Shown: positions 1 to 8,362 of the stretch, piece by piece
How the letters are laid out: each line of letters opens with the position of its first letter
How positions within the stretch are numbered: position 1 is the first letter of the stretch
NCBI RefSeq assembly: GCF_008000895.1
Contig: NZ_CP042823.1
Span: forward strand, 4,133,001-4,197,000
Length of the DNA stretch: 64,000 bases
Direction: 5' to 3'
Source of the DNA: Methylobacterium sp. WL1
GTDB taxonomy: Bacteria > Pseudomonadota > Alphaproteobacteria > Rhizobiales > Beijerinckiaceae
Notes under the pieces: model-generated
The model's database searches: none
What the model saw: only the letters and a program-made list of their open reading frames with translations
What the model was told of the DNA's origin: nothing
Position numbers and translations under genes: made by a program

Positions 1-16
1 GGCCGACCCGGCGTCG

Positions 17-259
17 CTAGCTCTCCGCCCGGAGGCTCTTGATGATGCGGCTGGCGATCTTGCGCACGGCCTCGTCGTCCCGCGCCTCGCCCTCCGCGCG
101 GTCCCATAGGTGCGCCAAGCTGGCGTCAAGTTCATCCAGCAGTTCCGGGTGGCGGTGAGCCAGGAAGCGGATCGTGCCGAACAGCAGGTGTTCGGTGGCC
201 ATCTCGTGTCGCCGGGCGTCGGCAACTTGTTCCAGTGAGGCGGATGTTGGCTCGGTCAT
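17..259 (-). CDS. Hypothetical protein, 80 aa
   Basis: A small soluble protein I cannot assign to a family. It has no signal peptide or membrane segment. It is rich in charged residues and probably helical, with a run of His, Glu and Leu in the middle (MATEHLLFGTIRFLAHRHPE). The ATG start at 259 gives normal high-GC codon use, and no competing gene overlaps it. It is divergent from the DUF2171 gene at 424. It is probably a real gene, but no function can be inferred. Confidence 0.55.
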   Translation of the reverse strand: MTEPTSASLEQVADARRHEMATEHLLFGTIRFLAHRHPELLDELDASLAHLWDRAEGEARDDEAVRKIASRIIKSLRAES

Positions 260-378
260 GGCGGTCCAACGGTCCGGGCAGATGCCGGTTCAGTCACGTC
301 CGCACGGTGCGACCCTGCGGCACGCATCCCGAACGCTGCATCCCTGAAACCCAGGCCTGAGCTGGAATGGCGCAGCCA

Positions 379-404
379 GGAACCGCTGTGAGCAGGGCAC
401 GGTT
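379..404 (+). promoter_or_regulatory. Possible EcfG-type general stress promoter
   Basis: GGAAC at 379-383 is followed after 17 bases by GGTT at 401-404, about 20 bases before the DUF2171 start. The consensus for EcfG sigma factors of alphaproteobacteria is GGAAC-N16/17-CGTT, so the -35 element is exact and the -10 element matches at three of four bases. Small DUF2171 proteins often belong to stress regulons. This is a pattern match only. Confidence 0.35.
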
Positions 405-423
405 TGACGACTTCACAGGGAGG

Positions 424-663
424 ATGAAGATGGTGGACGCTGCGCAGATCCAGGAACACGCCGAGGTCGTCGGCTCGGACGGGGCCCATGTTGGAACCGT
501 CGATCACATCGACAAAGGCGAGATCAAACTGACCAAGCGTGATGCGGCGGCGGGCGGCCTGCACCATTACATCCCGCTCGACTTCGTTCGGGCCGTAGAG
601 GGCGGCAAGGTTCATCTCGACCGGCCGGCCGACGAGGTGAAGCGCGAGTGGTCGACCTCCTGA
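424..663 (+). CDS. DUF2171 domain protein
   Basis: This 79-aa protein belongs to the DUF2171 family, recognised from the pattern IQEHAEVVGSDGAHVGTVD followed by a basic segment and HYIPLDFV. The fold resembles a PRC-barrel-like beta domain; its biochemical role is unknown and the protein is cytoplasmic. I chose the ATG at 424 because GGGAGG lies directly upstream at 417-422; the frame is open back to 367, but those residues do not look like the family. A GGAAC-type stress promoter candidate sits just upstream. Family members are commonly small, stress-associated and present in several copies in Methylobacterium. Confidence 0.75.
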   Translation: MKMVDAAQIQEHAEVVGSDGAHVGTVDHIDKGEIKLTKRDAAAGGLHHYIPLDFVRAVEGGKVHLDRPADEVKREWSTS

Positions 664-684
664 TCGGCACGCATCGGCGCAGGC

Positions 685-1014
685 TCAACGCCGAAGACCG
701 CCGATCCAGGCGGTGAGCGGCTCCACGAAGGCTGCCCAGGTCCGGGCCCAGACGGTCCCGGTTCTGCCATCCTGCGCAGGCCCGGCTGCTATGAGCGACG
801 CCACGAACGCATCTTCCTGCACCTTGCATTCGTCGAGGGCGTTGCGTTCGTCCCCAGCCCGGCTCTGACCGGGCGGCTGATGGGCGTAGGATTCCCGCAA
901 GCAGCGATGCCACGCCCGTTCGAGCGCGCGCGGATCGGTCGCCGTCGCCATCGCTGTCGACCCAGCGTCGATCAGGACGAGCATCGCGAGGAGGCTGAGC
1001 ACGGGCGAGCGCAT
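685..1014 (-). CDS. Small secreted protein of unknown function
   Basis: A 109-aa protein with a plausible Sec signal peptide: MRSPVLSLLAMLVLIDAGSTA, a basic start followed by a hydrophobic core and small residues near position 23. The mature part is about 85 residues, has two cysteines (CLRES, DECKVQ) that could form a disulfide, and ends in an amphipathic segment rich in Trp. It matches no family I know. It is convergent with the DUF2171 gene, 21 bases away. Likely periplasmic. Confidence 0.55.
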   Translation of the reverse strand: MRSPVLSLLAMLVLIDAGSTAMATATDPRALERAWHRCLRESYAHQPPGQSRAGDERNALDECKVQEDAFVASLIAAGPAQDGRTGTVWARTWAAFVEPLTAWIGGLRR

Positions 1015-1233
1015 GACGCCTCTATGCCCGATTCGACGACCTAGTGCCTAGAACGAACAAGCAACACCTCGCGATCAGAAGCTGCCCACTCGGATGAGGC
1101 GCCAAGCCTGCGACGCCGCTCGGACCGTCGGTTGAACTTGCGGCATCGGCTTTCCCGGTCCTGGCCGCCGAACTGCAACAGTTTCCAACCCTAAGGCCCT
1201 GTAAGCCGGAGGCTCGGCAAAGGGTTACGGGAT

Positions 1234-1617
1234 ATGCGGCGCATGATGGAGAAGTGGGTACTGGGTCTCGTGCGGGTCGCGGCCTGGATCCTGGTGGCGG
1301 CGATCGTCGCCATCACGCTGGTGCCGATCGGCCTCCGTCCGGTGGTGACGGCCAATCCCAGCTTCGAGCGGGCGGCCGCCTACGCGTTGGCCGGCCTTCT
1401 TCTGACCCTGGGCTACCCGCGGCCCTGGCCGTGGATCCTGCTCGGAGCCGTGCTGCTGGCCGGCGGGCTGGAAGCCGGGCAGTCCCTCACGGGTACGCGT
1501 CACGGCCGGTTTGACGACTTCCTCGTGAAGGCGGCAGCGGCGCTGGTGGGCGGCATTGTGGGCCTCGGGTTGGCATCCTGGGTGGACCGGCGCCTCCAGG
1601 CCCGCACCAGCGGGTGA
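1234..1617 (+). CDS. VanZ-like membrane protein
   Basis: A 127-aa integral membrane protein with about four transmembrane segments (roughly residues 12-32, 45-60, 67-82 and 97-117). The segment EAGQSLTGTRHGRFDDFLVKAAAALVG resembles the VanZ family signature E-x-x-Q, Gly/Arg-x4-D. VanZ confers weak teicoplanin resistance in Gram-positives, but the role of proteobacterial members is unknown. The ATG at 1234 follows a purine-rich stretch (gggatatgcgg). A separate small gene begins about 60 bases downstream, so the two may be co-transcribed. Confidence 0.7.
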   Translation: MRRMMEKWVLGLVRVAAWILVAAIVAITLVPIGLRPVVTANPSFERAAAYALAGLLLTLGYPRPWPWILLGAVLLAGGLEAGQSLTGTRHGRFDDFLVKAAAALVGGIVGLGLASWVDRRLQARTSG

Positions 1618-1677
1618 CAGGGAAACCGCCGAGTTTCGGGGGCGTTGTCGTTCCGGACTCTCATGCGAGGTGCTGCC

Positions 1678-1974
1678 ATGTTCGGCGCAGGCAAGCTCAC
1701 GGGGCAGTTCTGGTTTCGGAAAACGTGGTCGGGCAAGCTGATTCTGCTCGTCGAGGAAGAAAGGCCGCGCTGGTTCAGCCGCAAGAAGCTGACTAAGCCG
1801 CGCTGGCGAGACGCACGGCTGCTCGATCTGGCCGAGGCGCCGATGCGTACACTGATGACCCTGGAGCGCGCCTACCGCGCCGAATACGGATCCAGCGCGA
1901 CGCTTCCGGCCGCCGCGCCGTCGGTCAATCGCGGAACGATACCAGCGCCGATCGGGCACGCAGCCAACGCCTGA
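1678..1974 (+). CDS. Hypothetical protein, 98 aa
   Basis: A basic cytoplasmic protein of unknown function. Its first half is aromatic and basic (KLTGQFWFRKTWSGKLILLVEE), which looks like a beta-hairpin-rich small domain; the last 25 residues are Ala/Pro-rich and probably disordered. The ATG at 1678 is preferred because GAGG at 1667-1670 is correctly spaced; an earlier ATG at 1663 and a TTG at 1645 are in frame. A strong hairpin follows the stop codon. Confidence 0.55.
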   Translation: MFGAGKLTGQFWFRKTWSGKLILLVEEERPRWFSRKKLTKPRWRDARLLDLAEAPMRTLMTLERAYRAEYGSSATLPAAAPSVNRGTIPAPIGHAANA

Positions 1975-1994
1975 GCGCTGCCAGGTAGAAGGGC

Positions 1995-2028
1995 GCGGGC
2001 CGAGCATGAAGGGCAGGGCTCGGCCCGC
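1995..2028. terminator. Perfect 11-bp hairpin, terminator-like
   Basis: GCGGGCCGAGC at 1995-2005 is exactly complementary to GCTCGGCCCGC at 2018-2028, with a 12-base loop. It lies 20 bases after the stop of the preceding gene. There is no long T-run, so intrinsic termination is probable but not certain. Confidence 0.5.
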
Positions 2029-2324
2029 CTGTCGTTCGGCTTCGTACCCCTCGAGGCCGCAGCGACGCCTCGAGAGACCACAGGATCGTTAAGACATCCC
2101 GAACGGGCCATCACGCGGCGGGCGCCCGGCGGCTCGACGCGCCTCGCCGTTGGGCCTGAGCCAGCGGGACGCAGTCCCACGCTTACACCGTTGCAAATCT
2201 ATGTTGGTATTCATTCGATACAACAGTCGATAACCCACGGCGTCATCTGTTTTGTGCGATTTAGCGCTTGACTGTTGACAGATACAGCGATGTTCATCGC
2301 GTACTGTCCTCGCGAGAGCTGCCC

Positions 2325-2828
2325 ATGGAAGACGACACCGCATTACCGCAAGACGATCAGACCGATGTCATTGCTCTGACCGCCGACATCGTGTCGGCAT
2401 ACGTATCCAACAATTCCGTCCCGATGCCCGAACTGGCGACCCTGCTGTCGCGTGTCCATGAAGCCCTCACGGGGCTTGGTCAGGCCGGCACACCCGCCGA
2501 GCCGGACGCCAAGAAGACCACGCCCGGCCAGATCCGGAAGTCGATCACCCCCGACGCGCTGATCAGTTTCATCGACGGCAAGCCGTACAAGACCCTGAAG
2601 CGGCACCTGAGCGGCCATGGCCTTACCATCGAGGCCTATCGAGAGCGTTTCGGGCTGCCGCGCGACTACCCGGCCACCGCTGCCAACTACTCGGCCATGC
2701 GCGCCGAGTTCGCCCGCACCGCAGGCCTCGGCCACAAGCGCCGGAAGCCTGCCGCGCACGCCTCCGAGGCCGCTGAGACGGTCGAGGCTCCGGCGGCAAA
2801 GCCCGCCCGCGCACGCAAGCCGGCGTGA
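2325..2828 (+). CDS. MucR/Ros-family regulator lacking the zinc cysteine
   Basis: A 167-aa MucR-type transcriptional regulator. The N-terminus has the family segment LTADIVSAYVSNNSV (18-32), a helix used in oligomerisation of MucR proteins. The DNA-binding domain covers roughly 70-130: DGKPYKTLKRHL, then H94-x3-H98 and YRERFGLPRDYP. The canonical first zinc ligand, a Cys three residues before the conserved Asp, is Ser81 here (S81-x2-D84-x9-H94-x3-H98). Some Ros/MucR homologues fold without zinc, so loss of function does not follow. The C-terminus is Ala/Lys-rich. I chose the ATG at 2325 because the family homology begins there and GAGAG precedes it. The upstream 100 bases are AT-rich, as expected for a regulated promoter. 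Confidence 0.85.
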   Translation: MEDDTALPQDDQTDVIALTADIVSAYVSNNSVPMPELATLLSRVHEALTGLGQAGTPAEPDAKKTTPGQIRKSITPDALISFIDGKPYKTLKRHLSGHGLTIEAYRERFGLPRDYPATAANYSAMRAEFARTAGLGHKRRKPAAHASEAAETVEAPAAKPARARKPA

Positions 2829-3205
2829 GGTTGCGCCCGCTCCGGGGCACCCCGGCGTCGGCTGCGATCCGGTAAACCCGCGACAAATCGGAGGTCTTCA
2901 TCGGGCGACGACTTCCGGTCACCGGGCTTTCGCGTTAGATCGGCTGACCAAGATCGGCAATCGAACCGACGGGCCGCGAGGAAACCCGAGATGATCCGCA
3001 CGCGCTGCGCTGCGGCGGCGCTCTGATGGCGTCCACGATCGACTCCGGCCCGGACGACCGGGGCGCGCCGTTCGAGTGGATGCGCACGGCCGCCTGCCTT
3101 GTCGATGTCGAAAACTCCGACGCCGGAGCGCCGAACCGGCGCGCCCGGAGCCTGCGCCTGCACCCGTGAGCGGCTCGAAGACAGCCGCCGCCGAGGAGGA
3201 TCATC
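2829..3205. other. Intergenic, 377 bp, no gene seen
   Basis: I see no convincing gene here. The only recognisable element is the strong Shine-Dalgarno sequence GAGGAGGATCATC directly before the MFS transporter start at 3206. Confidence 0.5.
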
Positions 3206-4519
3206 ATGGCTGAGTCTGAACTCGAACGGTCGGCGATGCGGCGGATCGGGTGGCGGCTGGTGCCGTTCCTGATCCTCGCCTACTTCGTGTCCTTCCTGGA
3301 CCGGGTGAATGTCGGCTTCGCGGCCATCCAGATGAACCACGATGTCGGATTGACCGCCACGCTGTTCGGCTGGGGCGCCGGGATCTTCTTCCTCGGCTAC
3401 TTCCTGATGGAGGTCCCCAGCAACCTGATGCTGGAGCGGTTCGGGGCGCGGCTCTGGATCGCCCGGATCATGGCGACCTGGGGTGTGATCTCCATGGCGA
3501 TGGCGATGGTGCAGGGTCCCTGGTCGTTCATTGCCCTGCGTTTCCTGCTGGGCGTTGCCGAGGCCGGGTTTTTCCCGGGCGTGATCCTGTACCTGACCTA
3601 CTGGTTCCCCTCGGCGTACCGGGCTCGGATCGTCGGCATCTTCATGATCTCGATCCCGATCTCGTCGTTCCTGGGCTCGCCGATCTCCGGGGCGCTGCTC
3701 GGCCTGAACGGATGGGGTCTGCGCGGCTGGCAGTGGTTGTTCATCCTGGAAGGCCTGCCCGCCGTCCTGATGGCCGGGGCCGTGCTGTGGTTCCTGCCCG
3801 ATGGGCCGCGCCACGCGAAATGGCTCCCGCCGGCCGAGCGGGACTGGCTGGAGGGACGCCTGAAGGAAGAATCCGCCCGGAACGCCGCGCGCAGCGGCGG
3901 TGCCGCCTCGCCGTCGCTTGGAACGATGCTGCGCGATCGGCGGCTGATCCTGTTCGCCGCCATCTATTTCGGCTCGACCGCCAGTAGTTACGGCCTGACC
4001 TTCTGGACCCCGCAGATCGTCAAGAGCTACGGCCTGGGCAATTTCGAGACCGGCCTGCTGAACAGCGTTCCCTACGGCGTCGCCTCCGTGGCGATGATCC
4101 TGTGGGGGCGGCACAGCGACCAGGTCGGCGAGCGGCGCTGGCACCTCGCCATCCCGTTCCTGGTCCTGGCCGCAGGGCTGGCAGGCGGGACCGTCCTGAA
4201 TGGGATCCTGCCGCTGGTCGGGGCGCTGACCGTCGCGGCGGTCGGCGTCTACATGCTGAAGGGGCCGTTCTGGGCCCTGGCGACCGAGGAGCTGCCGCCG
4301 GCTGCGGCGGCTGCCAGCATCGCGGCGATCAACGCTGTGGGCAATCTCGGCGGATTCCTAGGCCCCTACCTGATCGGCGCGATCAAGGATGCCACCGGCA
4401 GCTTCACTCTGAGCCTGACGCCGCTGATCCTGTTCGCGCTGATTTCGGCCGGACTGTCGCTCGTTCCTGGCCGGGCACGCGCCGCGCCGGGCGCCTCGCG
4501 AACAGCGTCGGCCCGCTGA
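3206..4519 (+). CDS. MFS transporter, anion:cation symporter type
   Basis: A 437-aa inner-membrane permease with twelve predicted transmembrane helices and a central cytoplasmic loop near residues 205-235. The N-terminal pattern RRIGWRLVPFLILAYFVSFLDRVNVGFA and the following MNHDVGLTATLFGWGAGIFF are typical of the anion:cation symporter (ACS) family, which imports organic acids such as phthalate, tartrate, galactonate or hexuronates with protons. The substrate cannot be predicted. No catabolic genes adjoin it. The ATG at 3206 follows an excellent GGAGG. Length and topology are normal for the family. Confidence 0.85.
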   Translation: MAESELERSAMRRIGWRLVPFLILAYFVSFLDRVNVGFAAIQMNHDVGLTATLFGWGAGIFFLGYFLMEVPSNLMLERFGARLWIARIMATWGVISMAMAMVQGPWSFIALRFLLGVAEAGFFPGVILYLTYWFPSAYRARIVGIFMISIPISSFLGSPISGALLGLNGWGLRGWQWLFILEGLPAVLMAGAVLWFLPDGPRHAKWLPPAERDWLEGRLKEESARNAARSGGAASPSLGTMLRDRRLILFAAIYFGSTASSYGLTFWTPQIVKSYGLGNFETGLLNSVPYGVASVAMILWGRHSDQVGERRWHLAIPFLVLAAGLAGGTVLNGILPLVGALTVAAVGVYMLKGPFWALATEELPPAAAAASIAAINAVGNLGGFLGPYLIGAIKDATGSFTLSLTPLILFALISAGLSLVPGRARAAPGASRTASAR

Positions 4520-4680
4520 CTATCGGCTCCGTCAGCCGACCGAGTTGGGCGGAGGCCGACCTATGCTAGAGCTTGCCGACACCGGAGCCGTGCCCGACCG
4601 AATAGCGGTCGAGCACGGCTCACGGTCGTCGGTCCGACGCGTGTGCGGCGGGCGATAATGGGATCTGTGGGGTCGACGGC

Positions 4681-5736
4681 GTGCGTGCTGGTTCCCGATT
4701 GTCCGAGCGCTGGTTCAACGTCGCCCTCTGGCTCGTCGCACTGCTGTTCGCCTGGTTCCTGATCGGGCTGGGCTCCCTAGTCGTTGGCGACCTGCCGCAG
4801 GTGGAGCAGCACTACACCCTCGAGCAGTTCCTCGGATCCGACCAAGCCCGGGCCTCGACCGACGCGCTGAAGCAAATCCGCCGCGAGATGGACGACAGCC
4901 GGCGCCGGACGGAGCGGGACCAACTCGCCCTCGATGCCGCCCAGGCGGCCTCGGAAGGCGCCCGCGAGACCTTCGCCAATTGGCTAAAGACCAGGGATGC
5001 GACCCAGCGCGTCGATCAGGATCCGGGACTCATCGCACGCACCCGGCAGCTCGACGCACTCAAGGACGCCGAGCGGACGATCGAGGAGCGGCTGGCCGGG
5101 CTTGCCGAAACGCAGCGCACGCTGTCCGAGCGGGAGCAGGACCAGAGCCGGGTGGACGGCGAACTCCGCGCGGCGGCTCAGCAGAAGCTCGACTCGGCGG
5201 AGCGTGGCCAGGAACTCCGGGTGTTCGGCTACCGGCTCGCTCTGACCCTGCCGCTGCTGGTGCTCGCCGGATGGCTGCTGCTGAAGCGGCGGAACACGCG
5301 CAACTGGCCGTTCGTCTGGGGCTTCGCGTTCGCCGCCGCCTTCGCGTTCTTCGTCGAGCTGGTCCCGTACATGCCGAGCTACGGCGGCTACGTGCAGTAC
5401 GGTGTCGGCGTGGTCGTAACGCTGGTCGGCGGTCGGGCGGCGATCAACGCCCTGCATGCCTACCGCGCACGTCAGGCGCTGGTCGAGACACGGCCCAACG
5501 AGGAGCGCCGCACCGAGATCGCCACCGATCAGGCTCTGGCCCGACTTGCCAAGAAGGTCTGCCCGGGCTGCGAGCGGCCGGTCGCGCTCGGCGATCCGAA
5601 CACGAATTTCTGCCCCCATTGCGGGCTCGGCCTGTTCGAGGATTGCCAAGCCTGCACGCAGCGCAAGAGCACCTTCGAGCGGTTCTGCCACGCCTGCGGC
5701 ACCCCGGGGGCCGGTGCGGTCCTGCCGGCAGCTTAA
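4681..5736 (+). CDS. Membrane protein with coiled coil and C-terminal zinc ribbons
   Basis: A 351-aa protein of unknown function. It has one N-terminal transmembrane helix (about 13-37), a long charged helical segment (about 60-170, many Glu/Arg/Gln heptads), two or three further transmembrane helices (about 180-255), then a cytoplasmic tail with cysteine pairs. CPGC and CPHC near 293-313 form one zinc ribbon; a second set (CQAC, CHAC) follows. This is the architecture of a membrane-anchored sensor or scaffold. The start is the GTG at 4681. The stop lies only 10 bases from the convergent kinase gene. Confidence 0.65.
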   Translation: MRAGSRLSERWFNVALWLVALLFAWFLIGLGSLVVGDLPQVEQHYTLEQFLGSDQARASTDALKQIRREMDDSRRRTERDQLALDAAQAASEGARETFANWLKTRDATQRVDQDPGLIARTRQLDALKDAERTIEERLAGLAETQRTLSEREQDQSRVDGELRAAAQQKLDSAERGQELRVFGYRLALTLPLLVLAGWLLLKRRNTRNWPFVWGFAFAAAFAFFVELVPYMPSYGGYVQYGVGVVVTLVGGRAAINALHAYRARQALVETRPNEERRTEIATDQALARLAKKVCPGCERPVALGDPNTNFCPHCGLGLFEDCQACTQRKSTFERFCHACGTPGAGAVLPAA

Positions 5737-5746
5737 GGCGTCGCCT

Positions 5747-6976
5747 TCACTCCACCGAGGCTGGTGTGGGCCGTCCGACGACCCGGCTCAGCACGCGCCC
5801 GAGCTGGTCGGCGGAATAGGGCTTGTGTAGCAACTCGAAGCCGTGGGTGCCTTCCTGGGCCAGGACGTGGCTGTAGCCCGAGGTCAGCAGCACCGGCAGG
5901 TCCGGAAGGCGGCGCGCCAGCTCCTGGGCGAGCGCCAGGCCGCCCATCCCGGGCATGACCACGTCCGAGAACACCACCTCGAACCCGCCGCCGTCCCGGC
6001 CGAGCCGCTCGAGCGCCGCCTCGGCGTTGGCCGCCCAGACGGTTTCGTAGCCGAGATCCTGCAGGATCTGGGTGGCGAACTGACCGACCTCGACATTGTC
6101 CTCGACCACCAGGACCCGCTGCCCGGTGCCGAGCGGCGAGACTGTCGCCGGGACGCCCTCCGCCTCGTCGATCCCGCGATCGACCTCGACCTGCGGCAGA
6201 TACAGGGTGAAGGTCGCCCCCTGCCCCGGCGCGCTGGTGACGTCGACGTTGCCGCCCGACTGCTTGGCGAATCCGAACACCTGGCTGAGGCCGAGGCCGG
6301 TGCCCTTGCCGACCTCCTTGGTGGTGAAGAACGGCTCGAACAGACGACCCAGGTCGGCCCCCGAGATCCCTGAGCCGGTATCGGTCAGCGACACCGCCAC
6401 GAAGGCGGTGTCGGCCCCGGCATGCCCGCGGATCGCCGGCATAGTCCGACCGCCGGCGAGCCGCAGGGTCAGCGTGCCCTCCCCGTTCATGGCGTCCCGG
6501 GCGTTGACCGCCATGTTCACCAGGGCGGTCTCGAACTGGCTGACGTCGGCCCGGATATGGCAGGGCTCGTCCGGGACCTCGGCGATCACCCGGACGCGGG
6601 CGCCGATCACGGTGTCGAGCATGTCGGCGATCCCGCGGACCTTCTGCCCAACATGGAACACCTCGGGCTTGAGCGCCTGCCGCCGGGCGAAGGCGAGGAG
6701 CTGGCCGGTGAGCTTGGCGGCGCGGTCCACCGTGTCGGAGACCGCATCGAGGTAGCGGGTCTTGCGCGCCTCCGGCAGATCGGGCCGGCGCAGGAAGTCC
6801 ACCGAGGAACGGATGATCGTCAGCAGGTTGTTGAAGTCGTGTGCGACACCGCCTGTGAGCTGGCCAACCGCCTCCATCTTCTGCGACTGACGCAGGGCGT
6901 CTTCGGCGCGCATCAGTTCGCTGGTCCGCTCGGCAACACGCTGCTCCAGCGTGTCGGTAAGGGTGCGCAGCATCAT
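5747..6976 (-). CDS. Histidine kinase with receiver domain (3' part of split hybrid kinase)
   Basis: A 409-aa protein with HisKA (H-box GGVAHDFNNLL, phospho-acceptor His46), HATPase_c (N-box about 154-162, DTGSG at 199-203, GKGTGLGL at 223-230) and a C-terminal receiver with VEDN at 291-294 and phospho-acceptor Asp338 in FSDVVMPG. It autophosphorylates and passes phosphate to its own receiver. Its ATG overlaps the stop of the upstream PAS gene (ATGA at 6973-6976). The upstream bases in this frame encode AERDRAI, which continues the PAS protein if one G is restored near 6996-6997. The two genes are therefore probably halves of one hybrid kinase; translational coupling of two proteins is the alternative. 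Confidence 0.85.
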   Translation of the reverse strand: MMLRTLTDTLEQRVAERTSELMRAEDALRQSQKMEAVGQLTGGVAHDFNNLLTIIRSSVDFLRRPDLPEARKTRYLDAVSDTVDRAAKLTGQLLAFARRQALKPEVFHVGQKVRGIADMLDTVIGARVRVIAEVPDEPCHIRADVSQFETALVNMAVNARDAMNGEGTLTLRLAGGRTMPAIRGHAGADTAFVAVSLTDTGSGISGADLGRLFEPFFTTKEVGKGTGLGLSQVFGFAKQSGGNVDVTSAPGQGATFTLYLPQVEVDRGIDEAEGVPATVSPLGTGQRVLVVEDNVEVGQFATQILQDLGYETVWAANAEAALERLGRDGGGFEVVFSDVVMPGMGGLALAQELARRLPDLPVLLTSGYSHVLAQEGTHGFELLHKPYSADQLGRVLSRVVGRPTPASVE

Positions 6977-7887
6977 GATGGCGCGGTCGCGCTCGGCTCG
7001 ATGGCCCGGCGGTCCTCAACATTGATCAGCACCCCCGGGAAGCTCAGCGGCGTCCCGTCCGGAGCGCGGTCGACCCGGCCGTTCGCCTCGATCCAGTAGT
7101 ACTTCCCGTCGGTGCGCCGCACCCGGTACTGGTGCGCGTACGCCCCCCCGCGGGCGATGACCTCGTTGATCGCCGCGATCAGCCCCTGCCGGTCTTCGGG
7201 ATGGACCGTAGCGATTACCTGCTCGAGGCTGAGCCCGACCCGGCCGAGGGCCGGATCGAGGCCGAAGCTGCGGGCGAAGGCCTCGTCCACGGTGAACGCG
7301 TCGGCGGGCAGATCCCACACCCAGGTGCCGATGATCGCGCCGGCCGACAGGGCGAGCTGGATGCGGTCGGCATAGAGCTGAGCCAGCGCCTGGCTCGCCT
7401 TCAGCCGCTGCTCCGCGAGCACGCGCTCGGTGGTCTCGACCACGACTGCGATCACCCCGGCCGGCTGCCCGGCCTCGTCGAGCACCGGCGAGTAGTCGAG
7501 ATTCATCCAGACCTGCTCGGGTCGGCCGTAGCGGTGCAGAGTGAGTTCCTGATCCTTGTAGGACAGCGTGCCGCCGGCGAGCCCCACCCGCATCACGTTG
7601 TCGTTGAAGTCGGCGACCTCAGGCCAGCCCTCGCGGACCTTCGAGCCGAGGAGCTGCGGGTGCCGGCCGCCCGCGAAAGCCGAGTAGGCATCGTTGTAGA
7701 TCATGATGCCGTCCGCGCCCCAGAGCAGCACGATCGGCACCGGCGACAGCAGCACGGTGCTGACCGCGGAGCGCAGGCTCTGAGACCAGCGGGCGATTGG
7801 ACCCAGCGGCGTCGTCGCCCAGTCGTAGGCCCGGACGATCGCGCCCAGTTCGCCGCCTCCAGGCAGAAATGCGGCCGTGGCGCTCAT
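6973..7887 (-). CDS. PAS-domain sensor (5' part of split hybrid kinase)
   Basis: A 304-aa soluble protein with two PAS folds: about 15-145 (WATTPLGPIARWSQSLRS, ending in the PAC-like YSPVLDEAGQPAGVIAVV) and about 165-295 (a PAS_3-like domain ending in PDGTPLSFPGVLINVEDRR). Helices link it to a kinase domain in most relatives. It has no transmembrane segment, so it senses a cytoplasmic signal. The last residues EPSATAPS are out of register; the sister frame reads EAERDRAI and runs into the kinase. A single missing G in GAG(G)CCGAG at about 6996 explains the break. Confidence 0.8.
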   Translation of the reverse strand: MSATAAFLPGGGELGAIVRAYDWATTPLGPIARWSQSLRSAVSTVLLSPVPIVLLWGADGIMIYNDAYSAFAGGRHPQLLGSKVREGWPEVADFNDNVMRVGLAGGTLSYKDQELTLHRYGRPEQVWMNLDYSPVLDEAGQPAGVIAVVVETTERVLAEQRLKASQALAQLYADRIQLALSAGAIIGTWVWDLPADAFTVDEAFARSFGLDPALGRVGLSLEQVIATVHPEDRQGLIAAINEVIARGGAYAHQYRVRRTDGKYYWIEANGRVDRAPDGTPLSFPGVLINVEDRRAIEPSATAPS

Positions 7888-8362
7888 GGCTCGCTCGAAC
7901 TGCGCGGTCCTGCAGCAGCCCCTCGCACCGCCAGACCGGGCTCGCGATCGGTCGCGCAGGCTCGGTTGGCGGTGTCATGCACGTGCATCGCAGCCCCCGG
8001 TTCGGGCTTCGGCAAGATTGATACGGGTTCGCACACAGCCATGGCAGCGGCATCGCCCGTGGGGGGAAGGCTTACAAGCATCCGGTTGGCCGTCACCGCG
8101 TATTTTCGTCCAGAGGAAACGTCCTGAGACCCGCCCGCCACACGCCGCTCGACGGCTCACGACGGGGCCGGGCACGACGGAGCCGGGATTGATCGGCGTC
8201 TGGAGCGAACGCGCATCCCGGCGGTTCGGTCGCAATCCAGCCGGATCCGCAGCGCCACGACTGCGACGTACGGAACCGGGCACGCGCGAACGGTCTTGGA
8301 CCAACGGCGGCCCATGAGAACCGACCTCGGCCGCGCTTGCTGGCCGCCGGGCGCATTCATAG
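7888..8362. other. Intergenic, 475 bp, divergent promoter region
   Basis: The region lies between the divergent PAS sensor gene and selO. I found no convincing gene, hairpin or operator. It must hold the promoters of both. Confidence 0.4.

Noticed and set aside
2687..4144. Long minus-strand frame of 485 codons opposite the MFS gene
   Set aside because: It is antisense to a clearly recognised transporter and is rich in Arg, Pro, Gly and His, as shadow frames in GC-rich DNA are.
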